A stretch of 64,000 nucleotides of DNA from QHXW01 sp035280425 (GCA_035280425.1 DATEFW010000043.1:1-64000); one strand, 5' to 3'. Positions 1 to 9,900 are shown, counted from the stretch's first letter. Notes: generated from the sequence alone by a model not told the origin. Numbers and translations: made by a program.

Positions 1-269
1 CCCCTCGGCAGAGCGAAGCGGTAACCGTGCAGAGTAATGATGCGCTGGATGTCTAGCGCCATTCACCGAAAGCGTTGGTGAACCAGGCTCCGGCCGACCC
101 GCGTCAACGGCGGCGGAAGCTATAATGGCGAGAACCATTCCATGCTGACTGAGGTCCGCTCCGCATGCGATAGCATTCAATTCGGTTCCAATGACGAGCA
201 TCGACAGAGGCGCCGGCTCGAATTAATCCCGCCTGGACATGCCGGAGTAAGAGCCGCCGGCTCTGCCGT
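1..269. other. Left-end intergenic stretch
   Basis: No complete gene is seen. One frame is open from base 1 to a TAA at 22-24, so the first bases may be the tail of a gene outside the window, but seven codons cannot prove it. A perfect TATAAT lies at 121-126 without a convincing -35 box; it could be the -10 element for the downstream membrane protein. Confidence 0.3.
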
Positions 270-2339
270 GTGACCACCGTACAGAGCCGGTTGGCCAACG
301 CCGCCTGGATATCCTGGCTGGCCGGAGCGACTGCCCTGACCACACCGCTCCTGGTTCGATACATCAAATTCTTTGGGCATCCGGGTGCTCGATATCCTTA
401 TTACCTGCTCGCTGCCTCGTGCGTCTTTGCCGCCGGTGTCCCGCTCTATCATCGGTTGCGCATTCGAGGATTATGGCGGTACGAACCGGCAGTCGTTGCT
501 TTGCCGCTCGCGGCCGGTTTGATCTACCAAACCCGGGCAACGCTGGTGGTGGCCTGGATCATGGTCGCGGCCTATGCTCTGGGATGGTCTGTTCTCAATC
601 GCGCAGGGCTGCGGGCGGAATCGCCGGTGGAGGCTGTGGCATTACCGTCCGGAGTCGGCCTGGCGCTGCTGTCCATCGTGACGTTTTTCCTCGGCCTGGC
701 GCACGGATATTACCCGTCTGTCTTCGCGCTTCTGCTGGCGACTGTCTGCGCCGCGTGCTTTGGCGGGATTCCCGCGTTATGGAAGGCGTTGCAGTCGTTG
801 TTGAGCGCATGGCGCGAGGCCGGCGAATTGCGCGACGGCTTCGCTACGCTCGGCCTGGCATTCGGCATTGTGTTCGCCGCCGCGGCGTCGATGGTCGTCC
901 TTGCTCCCAGCCTGGCGTTTGATGTGCTGCGTTACCACCTGGTCGAGGTGATGGTTTATAACGCGCGGCACGCGCTGGCGATCGTACCTTTTCTGAACAT
1001 CGGCTACAGCCCCCAGAACTCGGAATTGCTGATGACGCTGGCCTACAGTCTGGGCGGACAGCCGGCCGCGCAGATGACGCCGCCTCTGTTCTTCGCTCTT
1101 GCGTTGTTGATGACTTTTGCGCTGGCCCGCCGCGCCCGCGCGAGCAGACTCGGCGCTGCCATCGGAACACTTTTCGCGGCGACGATTCCATTCCTGCACT
1201 GGACCGGAAGCGTTGCGAAAAATGACTTGGCGCTTGCCTTTTATTTGCTCGCCGCGCTGCACACTTACCTGTGCTGGCAGGAGTCGGGAAAGTTCGCCTG
1301 GATCAGGCTTGGCGCTTTCTTTGTGGCGGCTGCCGCCGGCGTCAAGCCCACGGCAGTGTTCGGGCTACCGCCCCTTGCGATTCTTTACTTTCTCGCGGCC
1401 TGGCGGCAGCCGAGGCGATGGCGGGCCATGGGATCGCTCGCGGCCATATTCGCCCTTTTTGGTCTGTATTGGTACGTGCGGGCATGGGCGCTCACCGGCA
1501 ATCCCGTGTATCCATTCGCGCTTCGGGCGGCTGTTTCGACGGCCGCCGGAAGAACCCGACAACCCGCCACGCCACTGCTTTATTTACAACTTTCCTGGCG
1601 GCTCCATTTCGCAGGCCAGGACTACTTTGCCTCGCCACTGGCTAATCCGTTGGGCGTCTTCTTCGTGCTCTTTGCGCCGATCTGGTTTCTGTTGCGCCGC
1701 AGAGCACATCGGGCGCAACGGGCCTGCCTGGTCTTCGTGGCCGGTTACATAGTTTATTGGGCGATTGCCGATCCCGATCTGCGCTTTGCCTGCGCCCCGA
1801 TTCTGCTGCTCGCCGCTTTGACCGGCAGCCGGCTTTTCGCCCTCTATGCTGCCTCGCGGCCATGGGCGAAGAAGTTCATTCTTGCCGCCGCAGCTTACTG
1901 TTTATCCTTCGCGCTCGGCGCCACACTGATTGTGGAAGTTAACGAGCCCCAGCTTCATTTGTTTGCGGGAAAGCTGGATTCTCGCGGCTACTTGCGCCAG
2001 GCGCTGGTGACGTATTCATCTCTGGAATATCTGGCAACACAGACCGCTCCCGGTGATCGCGTCCTCAGCGCAGAAAACGAGTCGGCCGCTTACGCGCCGG
2101 ATCCCGCCGCTTTCGATTGTTTTTCTCTGCGTCTGGGCGGCAGCTTCTGGCCGACCCTGGAGCAACGGGCCCGGCAGGACGGCTCGCGGTTTCTGATTTC
2201 GCCGGCCGCGGCAGGTGAGCCGCCGCAATCCATGCGGGCCGAGATGCTGTATCGCGATCCCGCATTTTCTGTCTACCGCCTGCCTCAGGCAGACGCGGGC
2301 AGGGCCGAGCCGCGACCGACACAGCGCGGCGGCCCCTAG
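270..2339 (+). CDS. Polytopic membrane glycosyltransferase, GT-C/ArnT-like
   Basis: This 689-residue protein begins at a GTG and is made almost entirely of hydrophobic segments, with about a dozen predicted membrane spans. Near residue 218 it has an Asp-x3-Tyr-His motif (D218, Y222, H223) in the first large extracytoplasmic loop region. GT-C enzymes of the PMT/ArnT/Rgt type carry an acidic catalytic residue in a comparable place. Such enzymes move sugars from polyprenyl-phosphate donors to acceptors on the outer face of the inner membrane. Acceptor and sugar cannot be read from the sequence. Its TAG stop shares the CTAG at 2336-2339 with the stop of the convergent kinase, leaving no room for a terminator between them. 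GT-C fold assignment is fairly likely; the exact reaction is inference. Confidence 0.7.
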   Translation: MTTVQSRLANAAWISWLAGATALTTPLLVRYIKFFGHPGARYPYYLLAASCVFAAGVPLYHRLRIRGLWRYEPAVVALPLAAGLIYQTRATLVVAWIMVAAYALGWSVLNRAGLRAESPVEAVALPSGVGLALLSIVTFFLGLAHGYYPSVFALLLATVCAACFGGIPALWKALQSLLSAWREAGELRDGFATLGLAFGIVFAAAASMVVLAPSLAFDVLRYHLVEVMVYNARHALAIVPFLNIGYSPQNSELLMTLAYSLGGQPAAQMTPPLFFALALLMTFALARRARASRLGAAIGTLFAATIPFLHWTGSVAKNDLALAFYLLAALHTYLCWQESGKFAWIRLGAFFVAAAAGVKPTAVFGLPPLAILYFLAAWRQPRRWRAMGSLAAIFALFGLYWYVRAWALTGNPVYPFALRAAVSTAAGRTRQPATPLLYLQLSWRLHFAGQDYFASPLANPLGVFFVLFAPIWFLLRRRAHRAQRACLVFVAGYIVYWAIADPDLRFACAPILLLAALTGSRLFALYAASRPWAKKFILAAAAYCLSFALGATLIVEVNEPQLHLFAGKLDSRGYLRQALVTYSSLEYLATQTAPGDRVLSAENESAAYAPDPAAFDCFSLRLGGSFWPTLEQRARQDGSRFLISPAAAGEPPQSMRAEMLYRDPAFSVYRLPQADAGRAEPRPTQRGGP

Positions 2340-5300
2340 ACTGTCGGCAGGTCGCGGGATTTAGCCAGGCTCAGGAAGCGATCCACCGTTTCCAGAAGTT
2401 CTTCCGAATTGACCGGTTTGGTGATATACCCATCCATGCCAGACGCCAGACATTGTTCCTGGTCGCCCTTCATGGCGTGCGCCGTCATGGCGACGATCGG
2501 CAGATGAGCCCCGGTGGCTTTTTCCAGTCTGCGGATTTCCTCCGTGGTTTCAAAGCCGTCCATTTCGGGCATCTGCACGTCCATCAGCACCAGATCGTAA
2601 TCACCGCCAGCCAGAGCCGATAGCACCTCGTGGCCGTTGGTTGCCATTTCGACCGTGTGCCCGCGTTTGGCCAGCATCCGCTTGGCGACCGTCTGGTTCA
2701 CCGGATTGTCTTCCGCCAGCAGAATACGCCCGACTCGCTCCACCGGATTTGTTGGTTTGGGGCCGCCTGGGCACGGTTCCGCCGCTTTCCCGCTGCTCGC
2801 CGGCCGAGACGCATTAACAGCGGCCAGAACCGCTTGGCGCAGCTCCGAACGAGGGACAGGTTTGGTTAGACACGCCGAGACGCCCATGGCCTGCGATCGC
2901 GCGCGATCGCGCCGGGCGTCACCCGAAGTCAACATAACGATACCCAGAGCGGCGGCTAACTCCGGTCTCTTGCTGATCCTTTCAATCAGCATGAATCCGT
3001 CCATATCTGGCATGTTGACATCGGTAATCATCAGGCGGAACGGACGGCCGGCCTGAAGCGCGGTCTCGAGCGCGTCCAAAGCCTGATTTCCGTCCTTAAC
3101 CGACGTCACCTCCATCCCCCATTCTTTGAGCAGATGGTCCAGAATCCGCCGGCTCGTCGAATTGTCGTCCACCACCAGCGCCGGGACGCCTTCTAGCCCG
3201 ATCACTTCGATGGCCCGTGCTTTCGCAGCTTCCGCCACGACTTTGAATCGAGCCGTGAAGTGGAACCGGCTCCCTTCACCCGTCTCGCTCTCGACCCAGA
3301 TGCGGCCGCCCATCATGGCCGAAAGGCGGGAGGAAACCGTCAGCCCGAGGCCTGTGCCGCCATAGCGGCGCGCGGTTGAGCCGTCCACCTGCGAAAAGGC
3401 GTCGAAAATGCTTTGCTGCTTTTCGGGCGGAATGCCGATCCCGGTGTCGCGAATCGTAAACTGGACCAGGACCGTATCGTCGGTGCGCTCGGCGGCTTTC
3501 ACCTCCAGAACCACCTCGCCGCGCTCGGTGAATTTCATGGCGTTGCCCACCAGGTTAACGATGATCTGGCGCAAGCGAATCGGATCCCCATGCACCACCT
3601 CAGGCACGCTGGATGGAATCTCGCACGCCAGTTCGAGCCCGATTTGTTCGGCCCTGAAGGCAAAGCTTCTGAGAATGTCTTCCAGCGTGTCATGCAGGCG
3701 GAAATCGATTTCATCCAGTTCCAGCTTGCCCGCCTCAATCTTGGAAAAATCCAGAATGTCGTTGATGATGGTGAGCAGCGAGTTGGCCGATCGCTTCACC
3801 ATCTCCAGGCTGTCGCGCTGCTCGCCCGAAAGATCGGTGTCCAGCACCAGCTCGGTCATTCCCAGAATTCCGTTCATGGGCGTGCGGATCTCATGGCTCA
3901 TATTGGCCAGAAACTCGCTCTTGGCACGGTTGGCGGTCTCCGCCGCCTGCCTGGCGTCGTCCAGTTCCGCTTCTACGTATTTGCGCGCGACTGCCGTTTC
4001 GAGTACATGGCCGACGGCTTGCAGAAAGTGGATGTCGTCCGCACTGAATTCCCTGGAGTCTTTCGAAAAGACGCACAGAATGCCGTACTCCGACCCATGC
4101 ACATGCAGCGGCACCAACACACCGCTGACCACCCCGTGATCCAGAAGAATGGGATGCGGCGTGAAACGTTTTTCGCTGCGGAGATTTCTGACCACCACCG
4201 GTTCGCCGAGCGCCAGTGCGTACTCGGTCCCGGAACCGCTGGCCGTTACCGCGATCGCGCCTATCGTGCCGTCCTTCCACCCAAAACCGGCTCGCGCGAC
4301 CAGCATCTCCCTGCCCGCCGAAAACTCCATGGCCGCCGAATACTCGACTTCCAAAGTATGCGCAATCCGCGCCAAAGTCTGGTTCATTACCAGGTCCAGC
4401 CTGGTTTCCGCCAGGGCCAGTTGCCCCAGCTCGGCAACCACGGCCTGCTGGCGGCCGTGCGCTCGCAATGCTTCCTGCGCCCTCCGTTGGGCGGTGATGT
4501 CACGAAAATCGCAGACTCTTCCGACGATCTTCCCTCCCACACGCCGCGGCTCGTAATGCCGCTCAAACACTCTGCCGTCCAGAAATTCGAGCACATCGTC
4601 GGTGGTGTGGTCCGGATCGGCCTTGAATTTGTCCGCTCGGGACAGGAAAGCCTCCGGATCTTTGACCAATGTCTTGCAGTATTGCCTTACTTTTTCGCCG
4701 TCGTGCGCTGCGGCCACTTCTTTCGGAAGCGGCCACATTTCCAGGAACTTGCGGTTATAGGTCACCATCCGCTCGCGATTGTCCACCACCAGAACGGCAT
4801 CGGCGGTGGATTCCAGCGCGGTCCGGAACAGCGTGGTAAACCCTTGCACCTGGCGCCGCAGGATGGCCGCCCAGCTCAGGAACCCCAAGGTCGACAACAG
4901 AAGAAACGTCATCGCCGATAGAGCCCGCTCGCGCGTCCACCAGGGTCCGCTTTCCACTAAAACCACATCGTCCTCCGATCGCAGCCGGAGCCGGAACGAC
5001 GGCGGAGACTGCGGGCCGCCGGCTGCGTCCTTTTGAATGAGGCAAATGCCCGTTAGTTGCAGGCGGCTTCCTTCTCTGAATGAAGAACGCGCGAATTTTT
5101 CTTCAAGCACCGCGCTGAATACGATTGCGCCTTGGCGAAGAACAAAGACCGTCTCGCCGGGTTGTGCCGCGATCGTGCCCATCACGCCCTCTACGGCGAC
5201 CAGAGCCGAATCGTATTTGTCATCGAGCGGCGCATCGGCATGCATCATGACCGGCGCCGGAGCCGGTCCTGCACCCGACCGGCGGTACACCGCGTCTTCG

Positions 5301-6232
5301 AGCACCGGACGGTAATCCCTGTAGCCGGCGAATCCGGCCGCTTCCACACGGTCTCCAGGCTTCAGGGATCCTTCCTCCAGGGTTTTGACGTAAAGGCTCC
5401 CACTCCCGTCCGCGATGTAGAGATCACCCCCCGGAAACCGCGCCAGCACTGTTCCTTCCACTTTCACGCGGTGCGCGGGCAGACCTCCGAAGGTAAATTT
5501 TTGAAGATCGGCAATGCGCCGGCTCCTCGCCCGAAACGGATCAACCGTGCCCGGTTCCAGGATGCGCACCTCGGCCCAGTTGGGCACGAACAGGGTGACT
5601 CCCACCATCTGGTTTCGCTGGTTGAAAACGGCCCCGCACACTCCTCGCAGGCGAACCCGCGAGTCAATCAATCCTGGCGCTAGGACTGTGTGATCCGGCA
5701 TATAAACCGTTACGCGCCCTCCTGGCACTTCCAGGGTGAAGCGCAACCGGGCATCGGCCGCGATCACGTAAGACGAGCGGACAATACCCTCCACCTCCAC
5801 CCACTGGCCGTCCAGAAGCGTAGAGGCCATTTGTTCGATCGATACGCGCCGCGCCGCGGGAATGGGCGCATGGCCGACTGCGTGCCAGACAGGTTTGGCG
5901 ACGTCCGGTGCGAAGTCGGTTTGCGTGCTGATGCCTTCCAGATCGATCAACTGCCCTCGCTTCGGCTTGGGCGTGCCGGCAGGCCACTCGACCCAGATTG
6001 CTCCCGTCGGGTCCTGAACGAACATGTTGGACGAATCGAAATAAGTCACCACCGCCCGAAGCCGGACTGGATACCCCCGCCGCGCCTCCTCAGGCGACAG
6101 GCTGCGAACTTGCGCAATACCGGTGAGAAGCGGCAACTTCGCGGGAAAGGAATTCTCTTGCGCTGGCTGCGAGATGACCCCCTGCGGACAGAGCAGAATA
6201 AAAAGCAGCAGCGCACCGGTTTTATAAGTCAT
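2336..6232 (-). CDS. Hybrid sensor histidine kinase with two receiver domains
   Basis: I place the start at the ATG at 6232 (1298 residues) because a signal peptide begins there; an open extension reaches 6322. Order of parts: signal peptide 1-21; about 400 exported residues with three OB-fold-like repeats; a membrane span near 437-458; PAS (about 470-590); GAF (about 600-755); HisKA with phospho-acceptor H780 in a SHEIRTP motif; HATPase with N-box near 893, DTGIGIP near 929 and GGTGLGL near 958; then two receiver domains with phospho-aspartates D1071 and D1218. Both receivers also keep the C-terminal Lys-Pro pair. No Hpt domain is present, so output needs a separate phosphotransfer protein or is exerted within the protein. 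The OB-like sensory region is common in Solibacter-type kinases; its ligand is unknown. Confidence 0.9.
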   Translation of the reverse strand: MTYKTGALLLFILLCPQGVISQPAQENSFPAKLPLLTGIAQVRSLSPEEARRGYPVRLRAVVTYFDSSNMFVQDPTGAIWVEWPAGTPKPKRGQLIDLEGISTQTDFAPDVAKPVWHAVGHAPIPAARRVSIEQMASTLLDGQWVEVEGIVRSSYVIAADARLRFTLEVPGGRVTVYMPDHTVLAPGLIDSRVRLRGVCGAVFNQRNQMVGVTLFVPNWAEVRILEPGTVDPFRARSRRIADLQKFTFGGLPAHRVKVEGTVLARFPGGDLYIADGSGSLYVKTLEEGSLKPGDRVEAAGFAGYRDYRPVLEDAVYRRSGAGPAPAPVMMHADAPLDDKYDSALVAVEGVMGTIAAQPGETVFVLRQGAIVFSAVLEEKFARSSFREGSRLQLTGICLIQKDAAGGPQSPPSFRLRLRSEDDVVLVESGPWWTRERALSAMTFLLLSTLGFLSWAAILRRQVQGFTTLFRTALESTADAVLVVDNRERMVTYNRKFLEMWPLPKEVAAAHDGEKVRQYCKTLVKDPEAFLSRADKFKADPDHTTDDVLEFLDGRVFERHYEPRRVGGKIVGRVCDFRDITAQRRAQEALRAHGRQQAVVAELGQLALAETRLDLVMNQTLARIAHTLEVEYSAAMEFSAGREMLVARAGFGWKDGTIGAIAVTASGSGTEYALALGEPVVVRNLRSEKRFTPHPILLDHGVVSGVLVPLHVHGSEYGILCVFSKDSREFSADDIHFLQAVGHVLETAVARKYVEAELDDARQAAETANRAKSEFLANMSHEIRTPMNGILGMTELVLDTDLSGEQRDSLEMVKRSANSLLTIINDILDFSKIEAGKLELDEIDFRLHDTLEDILRSFAFRAEQIGLELACEIPSSVPEVVHGDPIRLRQIIVNLVGNAMKFTERGEVVLEVKAAERTDDTVLVQFTIRDTGIGIPPEKQQSIFDAFSQVDGSTARRYGGTGLGLTVSSRLSAMMGGRIWVESETGEGSRFHFTARFKVVAEAAKARAIEVIGLEGVPALVVDDNSTSRRILDHLLKEWGMEVTSVKDGNQALDALETALQAGRPFRLMITDVNMPDMDGFMLIERISKRPELAAALGIVMLTSGDARRDRARSQAMGVSACLTKPVPRSELRQAVLAAVNASRPASSGKAAEPCPGGPKPTNPVERVGRILLAEDNPVNQTVAKRMLAKRGHTVEMATNGHEVLSALAGGDYDLVLMDVQMPEMDGFETTEEIRRLEKATGAHLPIVAMTAHAMKGDQEQCLASGMDGYITKPVNSEELLETVDRFLSLAKSRDLPTV

Positions 6233-6360
6233 CGCTCTGCTTCGCATAGTCCCGTAGCCGGCAGACACGTCCACTTGCTGATATCGGCGGAAACGGCTTG
6301 CAGCTTTATGCAGTACCGGCACCTAAGCCCTTGCGTTAAAGTGGATTAATCAGGTTACTC

Positions 6361-6714
6361 ATGCGCCGGATTATCGCTCTAGGGCTCGTCGCAGCGTTCA
6401 GCGCCTGCTACGCGCTGCCGGTCGCGTGGACTTCCAAACCGGCCGCAGCCAACTGTTGCCGGCGAACGCGCCATGGCTCGTGCTGCCACAAGTCGGGAAG
6501 CTCCGGGGTGTCATGGACCGCGGTTCCCGAATGCGGCCAGACCTGCCGGCTGCCGGTCAGCCTGTGGACCGCGCCATCTCTTTTAGTCGCCCCGCGTTCT
6601 GCGGCGCTCGACACCCAAGCGCGCTCCACGATTTGCTTCGAGCGGCCGGTTGCGCTCTCCAGCCCTTCCTCGTTATTCGCGTTTCTCTACCAGCGTCCTC
6701 CTCCCCACGCCTGA
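6361..6714 (+). CDS. Small Cys-rich exported protein
   Basis: This 117-residue protein opens with a probable signal peptide of about 30 residues. The region that follows holds paired cysteines (ANCC, then GSCCHKSG) and two more (CGQTC), with a histidine beside the second pair. I do not recognise the family. Short Cys/His-rich exported proteins of this kind occur beside TonB receptors and metal-handling genes, so metal binding is a guess from composition and context. The C-terminal part is Ser/Pro-rich with a short hydrophobic stretch. The gene is 36 bases ahead of a TonB-dependent receptor on the same strand and is probably co-transcribed with it. It has no strong ribosome binding site. Confidence 0.55.
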   Translation: MRRIIALGLVAAFSACYALPVAWTSKPAAANCCRRTRHGSCCHKSGSSGVSWTAVPECGQTCRLPVSLWTAPSLLVAPRSAALDTQARSTICFERPVALSSPSSLFAFLYQRPPPHA

Positions 6715-6750
6715 AAACGGCATTTTGCTTTTCAGAATGGGAGGAACTGG

Positions 6751-8943
6751 ATGTTTTTCAGGCGGATTTTCTGCCTGCTTGCGCCCATTGTGGCGTACGC
6801 GGGCATTTTTAGCGATATCCGGGGGATTGTGCACGATCCCGATCACCGGCCGGTGGCGGGTGTCGAGGTGACCCTTCGCGCGTCGGCGGCGGACTGGTCC
6901 AAGTCGGCTGTGACCAACGCCGACGGCGCATTTGAATTTCCGGCCGTCCCCGCGGGCGAGTATCTCGTTCTCTTGAAATACGACGGGTTCGCGCCAGTCG
7001 AGCAGCGTGTCACGGTGGCATCCGGAAGCGCGCCGATTCTGCATTTTCAGTTGGCGATCGCCGGGGGACGGCAGTCGGTCGAGGTCCGCGAGCGGGCCGA
7101 TGGCGTCAATCCGGACTCCTCCACGCCGTCTACCTTCGTCAGCCGCGGCGAGATCGCCCGCGCTCCCGGCGCCGACCGTACCAACAGTCTGGCCATGATT
7201 ACCGATTTCGTGCCCGGAGCATATCTGGTCCATGACCAGCTCCACATCCGCGGCGGCCACCAGGTGAGCTGGCTGGTCGACGGCGTTCCTGTGCCAAACA
7301 CGAACATTGCGAGCAACGCCGGCCCGCAGTTTGATCCGAAAGACATCGATTCGCTCGAGGTCCAGCGCGGCGGCTATTCCGCCGAGTATGGCGACCGAAC
7401 GTATGGCGTCTTCAACGTCATTCCGCGCACCGGCTTCGAGCGCTCGAACGAGGCCGAGCTGGTCACGAGTTTCGGCAGCTTCTCACAAACCAACGATCAA
7501 TTGAGCCTCGGCAGCCATACCGAACGATTCGCGTATTACGCCAGCGTGAACGGCAACCGCACGGATCTCGGGCTTGCGCCGCCGGGCCCGGAAATCACGC
7601 ACGACCGCGCCAGCGGCTTGGGCGGCATGGGCACCCTGGTCTTCAACGTGAATCCGGCGAACCAGCTCCGGCTAGTCACTTCGCTGCGCCGCGACTTCTA
7701 TCAGATTCCGAACAGTCCCGATCAGCAGTCTGCGGGCATTCGCGATGCCCAGCGCGAAAGCGATTCATTCGTCAATTTTTCCTGGGTGCGCACCGCGGCA
7801 CACGGGCTGCTGCTGACGGTTTCGCCGTTCTATCATTTCAACCGTGCAGACTATATCGGCGGAGCGGGTGATAATCCCGTCAGTCCGGATGATGACCGGG
7901 CGTCGCATTACGCCGGCGCCCAGATTACGCTGGCCGCCGTGGCCGGAAAGCACAACGCGCGCGCCGGCATTTACGGCTTCACGCAACGCGACGATACGCG
8001 CTTCGGCCTGAGCTTTAACGACGGGATCGAGCTCACCCAGCGCGAACGCCGCTCCGGGCATCTGGAGGCTTTGTTTCTCGAGGACCAGTACAAAATCACG
8101 CCCTGGCTCTCGGTGAACGGCGGCGTGCGGCTCACGCATTTTTCCGGAATCGTCGCCGAAAACGCCGCCAGCCCGCGCGCCGGGGCCGCGCTGCGCATTC
8201 CCAAACTGAACTGGGTGTTCCGCGGATTTTACGGCCGCTACTACCAGGCGCCGCCGCTCGACACGGTCTCGGGGCCGCTTGTGTCGCTCGCTCGCGAGCA
8301 GGGTTTCGGATTTCTTCCGCTCCACGGCGAGCGCGATGAGGAGCACGAATTCGGCGTCGCGATTCCGCTTCGCGGCTGGGTGCTGGATGTGGATCAATTC
8401 CACACCCACGCGGCGAATTTCTTCGATCACAGCGTGCTCGGCAATTCGAACATTTTCTTTCCGGTGACGATTGGCGCCGCCCGCATTCGGGGATGGGAAA
8501 CGAGCGTCCGCTCCCCGCGCCTGGCCCATCGCGCCCAATTGCATCTCGCCTACTCGCATCAGCATGCGGAAGGTTTCGGCGCGCTATCAGGCGGCCTGAC
8601 CGATTTCTCGGCGCCCGCGAGCGGTTTTCTGCTGGATCACGATCAGCGAAACACACTGAGCACCGGCTTCCATCTGTTGCTGCCGCGCAGTTCGTGGGCC
8701 GCGGGCAACATCTCATACGGATCGGGCTTCGCCGATAATGGCGGGCCCAATCATCTGCCGGGCCGGACGCTGATCGATCTTTCACTGGGAAAAAGCTTCG
8801 GCGAACGCTGGTCGGTTGCGCTGAACGCGCTGAATGTCTCTAATCGCCGGGCGCTGCTCGACAACAGCAAAACCTTCGGCGGAGTGCACTACGCCGATCC
8901 CCGCCAGATTTTTGTGGAGCTAAGATACCGTTTCCGGTATTGA
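6751..8943 (+). CDS. TonB-dependent receptor with carboxypeptidase-regulatory-like N-domain
   Basis: A GGGAGGA ribosome binding site precedes the ATG. The 730-residue product has a signal peptide (about 1-18), a carboxypeptidase-regulatory-like beta-sandwich (about 22-100), a plug domain (about 110-230, including the IRGGHQVSWLVDGVPVP stretch), and a C-terminal outer-membrane barrel. The chain ends in alternating hydrophobic and aromatic residues with a final Tyr, the usual signal for barrel insertion. These receptors import substrates across the outer membrane using energy from TonB-ExbBD. The substrate cannot be read directly. The Cys-rich exported peptide just upstream hints at a metal or metal chelate, which is inference. 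The gene is convergent with the FecR-domain gene downstream. Confidence 0.9.
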   Translation: MFFRRIFCLLAPIVAYAGIFSDIRGIVHDPDHRPVAGVEVTLRASAADWSKSAVTNADGAFEFPAVPAGEYLVLLKYDGFAPVEQRVTVASGSAPILHFQLAIAGGRQSVEVRERADGVNPDSSTPSTFVSRGEIARAPGADRTNSLAMITDFVPGAYLVHDQLHIRGGHQVSWLVDGVPVPNTNIASNAGPQFDPKDIDSLEVQRGGYSAEYGDRTYGVFNVIPRTGFERSNEAELVTSFGSFSQTNDQLSLGSHTERFAYYASVNGNRTDLGLAPPGPEITHDRASGLGGMGTLVFNVNPANQLRLVTSLRRDFYQIPNSPDQQSAGIRDAQRESDSFVNFSWVRTAAHGLLLTVSPFYHFNRADYIGGAGDNPVSPDDDRASHYAGAQITLAAVAGKHNARAGIYGFTQRDDTRFGLSFNDGIELTQRERRSGHLEALFLEDQYKITPWLSVNGGVRLTHFSGIVAENAASPRAGAALRIPKLNWVFRGFYGRYYQAPPLDTVSGPLVSLAREQGFGFLPLHGERDEEHEFGVAIPLRGWVLDVDQFHTHAANFFDHSVLGNSNIFFPVTIGAARIRGWETSVRSPRLAHRAQLHLAYSHQHAEGFGALSGGLTDFSAPASGFLLDHDQRNTLSTGFHLLLPRSSWAAGNISYGSGFADNGGPNHLPGRTLIDLSLGKSFGERWSVALNALNVSNRRALLDNSKTFGGVHYADPRQIFVELRYRFRY

Positions 8944-8965
8944 GGTGATTCTCGCCGGCTCACAT

Positions 8966-9775
8966 CTAGTGCGGCGGAGGTGGCGGCGGAGGTGGTGGCG
9001 GAGGCGGTGGATTCTTCGTGCCTTTGTCGCAGACCGAGCCAGACCCGGCGCAGCCGCCGCCCGGCGATCCGCCGCCGGCGCCCGGCACCCGCCCGCTGCG
9101 ATAAATCACTTCGTACATCGCATCTGCTGCGGCACGCAACGCGGCCCGAATCGCGCCGCTGTGATCGACGCTTTTGGAAGTAAGCGGCTGGTTTTTGTAA
9201 ACGCGAATCGATTCGCCGGCGTTCAGGATCTTGGGCTCTTTTTGGGGCAGCAGCGAATGCCGCACCTCCACTTGCCCTTCTTCGACCGATACCACCGTGG
9301 TAGCGTCCTCATCTTCGACGGTCACGTCGAAGACCGTGCCGCGCACGGAAATAACGGCGGTGGGAGTGCGGACTTTATTGTAATTTGGCTGCCCGCCGAT
9401 CTTCTGGATCTGCACCTTCACGCGGCCAAGAAAAACTTCGAGCAGATCCTTCCAATTGCCGGGATTATCGCGGAACACGACGCGCGAGTTGGGGAAAACT
9501 TCGAACGTGCTGCCATCCGAGACCTGGAGCAACGCGTATCCGTCAGAGCCTGTGACGATGATCTGCTTGGGCTGAACCGACTGGCCTACACTAAGCGCCC
9601 AGGGCTGGTTATCGCGCAGAATGGACACCTGGCCGTTCAAAACGACGACTTTGGCAGCGCCATCATCGTCTTGCGCCTGGACAACAGCGGCGCACACTCC
9701 CAGCAGGATGGCCGTGGCAAGCCATCTGCCCCTTGACCCGTTACTGCGGGGCGCGACTCCACTTGTTTTCGACAC
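8966..9775 (-). CDS. Secreted FecR-domain protein with polyproline tail
   Basis: A GTG start follows an AGGGGG ribosome binding site. The 269-residue product has a signal peptide ending near AVVQA, then a FecR domain (about 45-190, with the typical RTPTAVISVRGTVFDV core and SVEEGQVEV strand). A low-complexity tail follows: Gly-rich with two Cys, then 13 consecutive prolines and a final His. Classical FecR proteins are inner-membrane anti-sigma regulators with an N-terminal cytoplasmic domain. This one has neither that domain nor a nearby partner sigma factor, so it is better read as a periplasmic or surface FecR-fold protein of unknown role. It diverges from the BNR/TIGR03437 gene. Confidence 0.85.
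   Translation of the reverse strand: MSKTSGVAPRSNGSRGRWLATAILLGVCAAVVQAQDDDGAAKVVVLNGQVSILRDNQPWALSVGQSVQPKQIIVTGSDGYALLQVSDGSTFEVFPNSRVVFRDNPGNWKDLLEVFLGRVKVQIQKIGGQPNYNKVRTPTAVISVRGTVFDVTVEDEDATTVVSVEEGQVEVRHSLLPQKEPKILNAGESIRVYKNQPLTSKSVDHSGAIRAALRAAADAMYEVIYRSGRVPGAGGGSPGGGCAGSGSVCDKGTKNPPPPPPPPPPPPPH
8972..9010 (-). repeat. Degenerate CCN triplet run coding for 13 prolines
   Basis: On the plus strand the run reads as NGG triplets (CGG, AGG, TGG in irregular order). Read on the minus strand it gives the C-terminal proline tract of the FecR-domain protein. Mixed third-base choice suggests selection for proline rather than a recent single-unit slippage, although such tracts remain prone to length change. 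Confidence 0.85.
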
Positions 9776-9900
9776 GTTCGCCCCCTAGTCTAGCATCCAA
9801 AGCGCTGATGCAACTATATCACCGTGGCAAAATAATTGCGATAACTATTGTAAATGCAACACTTTTGGAATAGATAACTACCGCTGATGCGGTAAAATAG

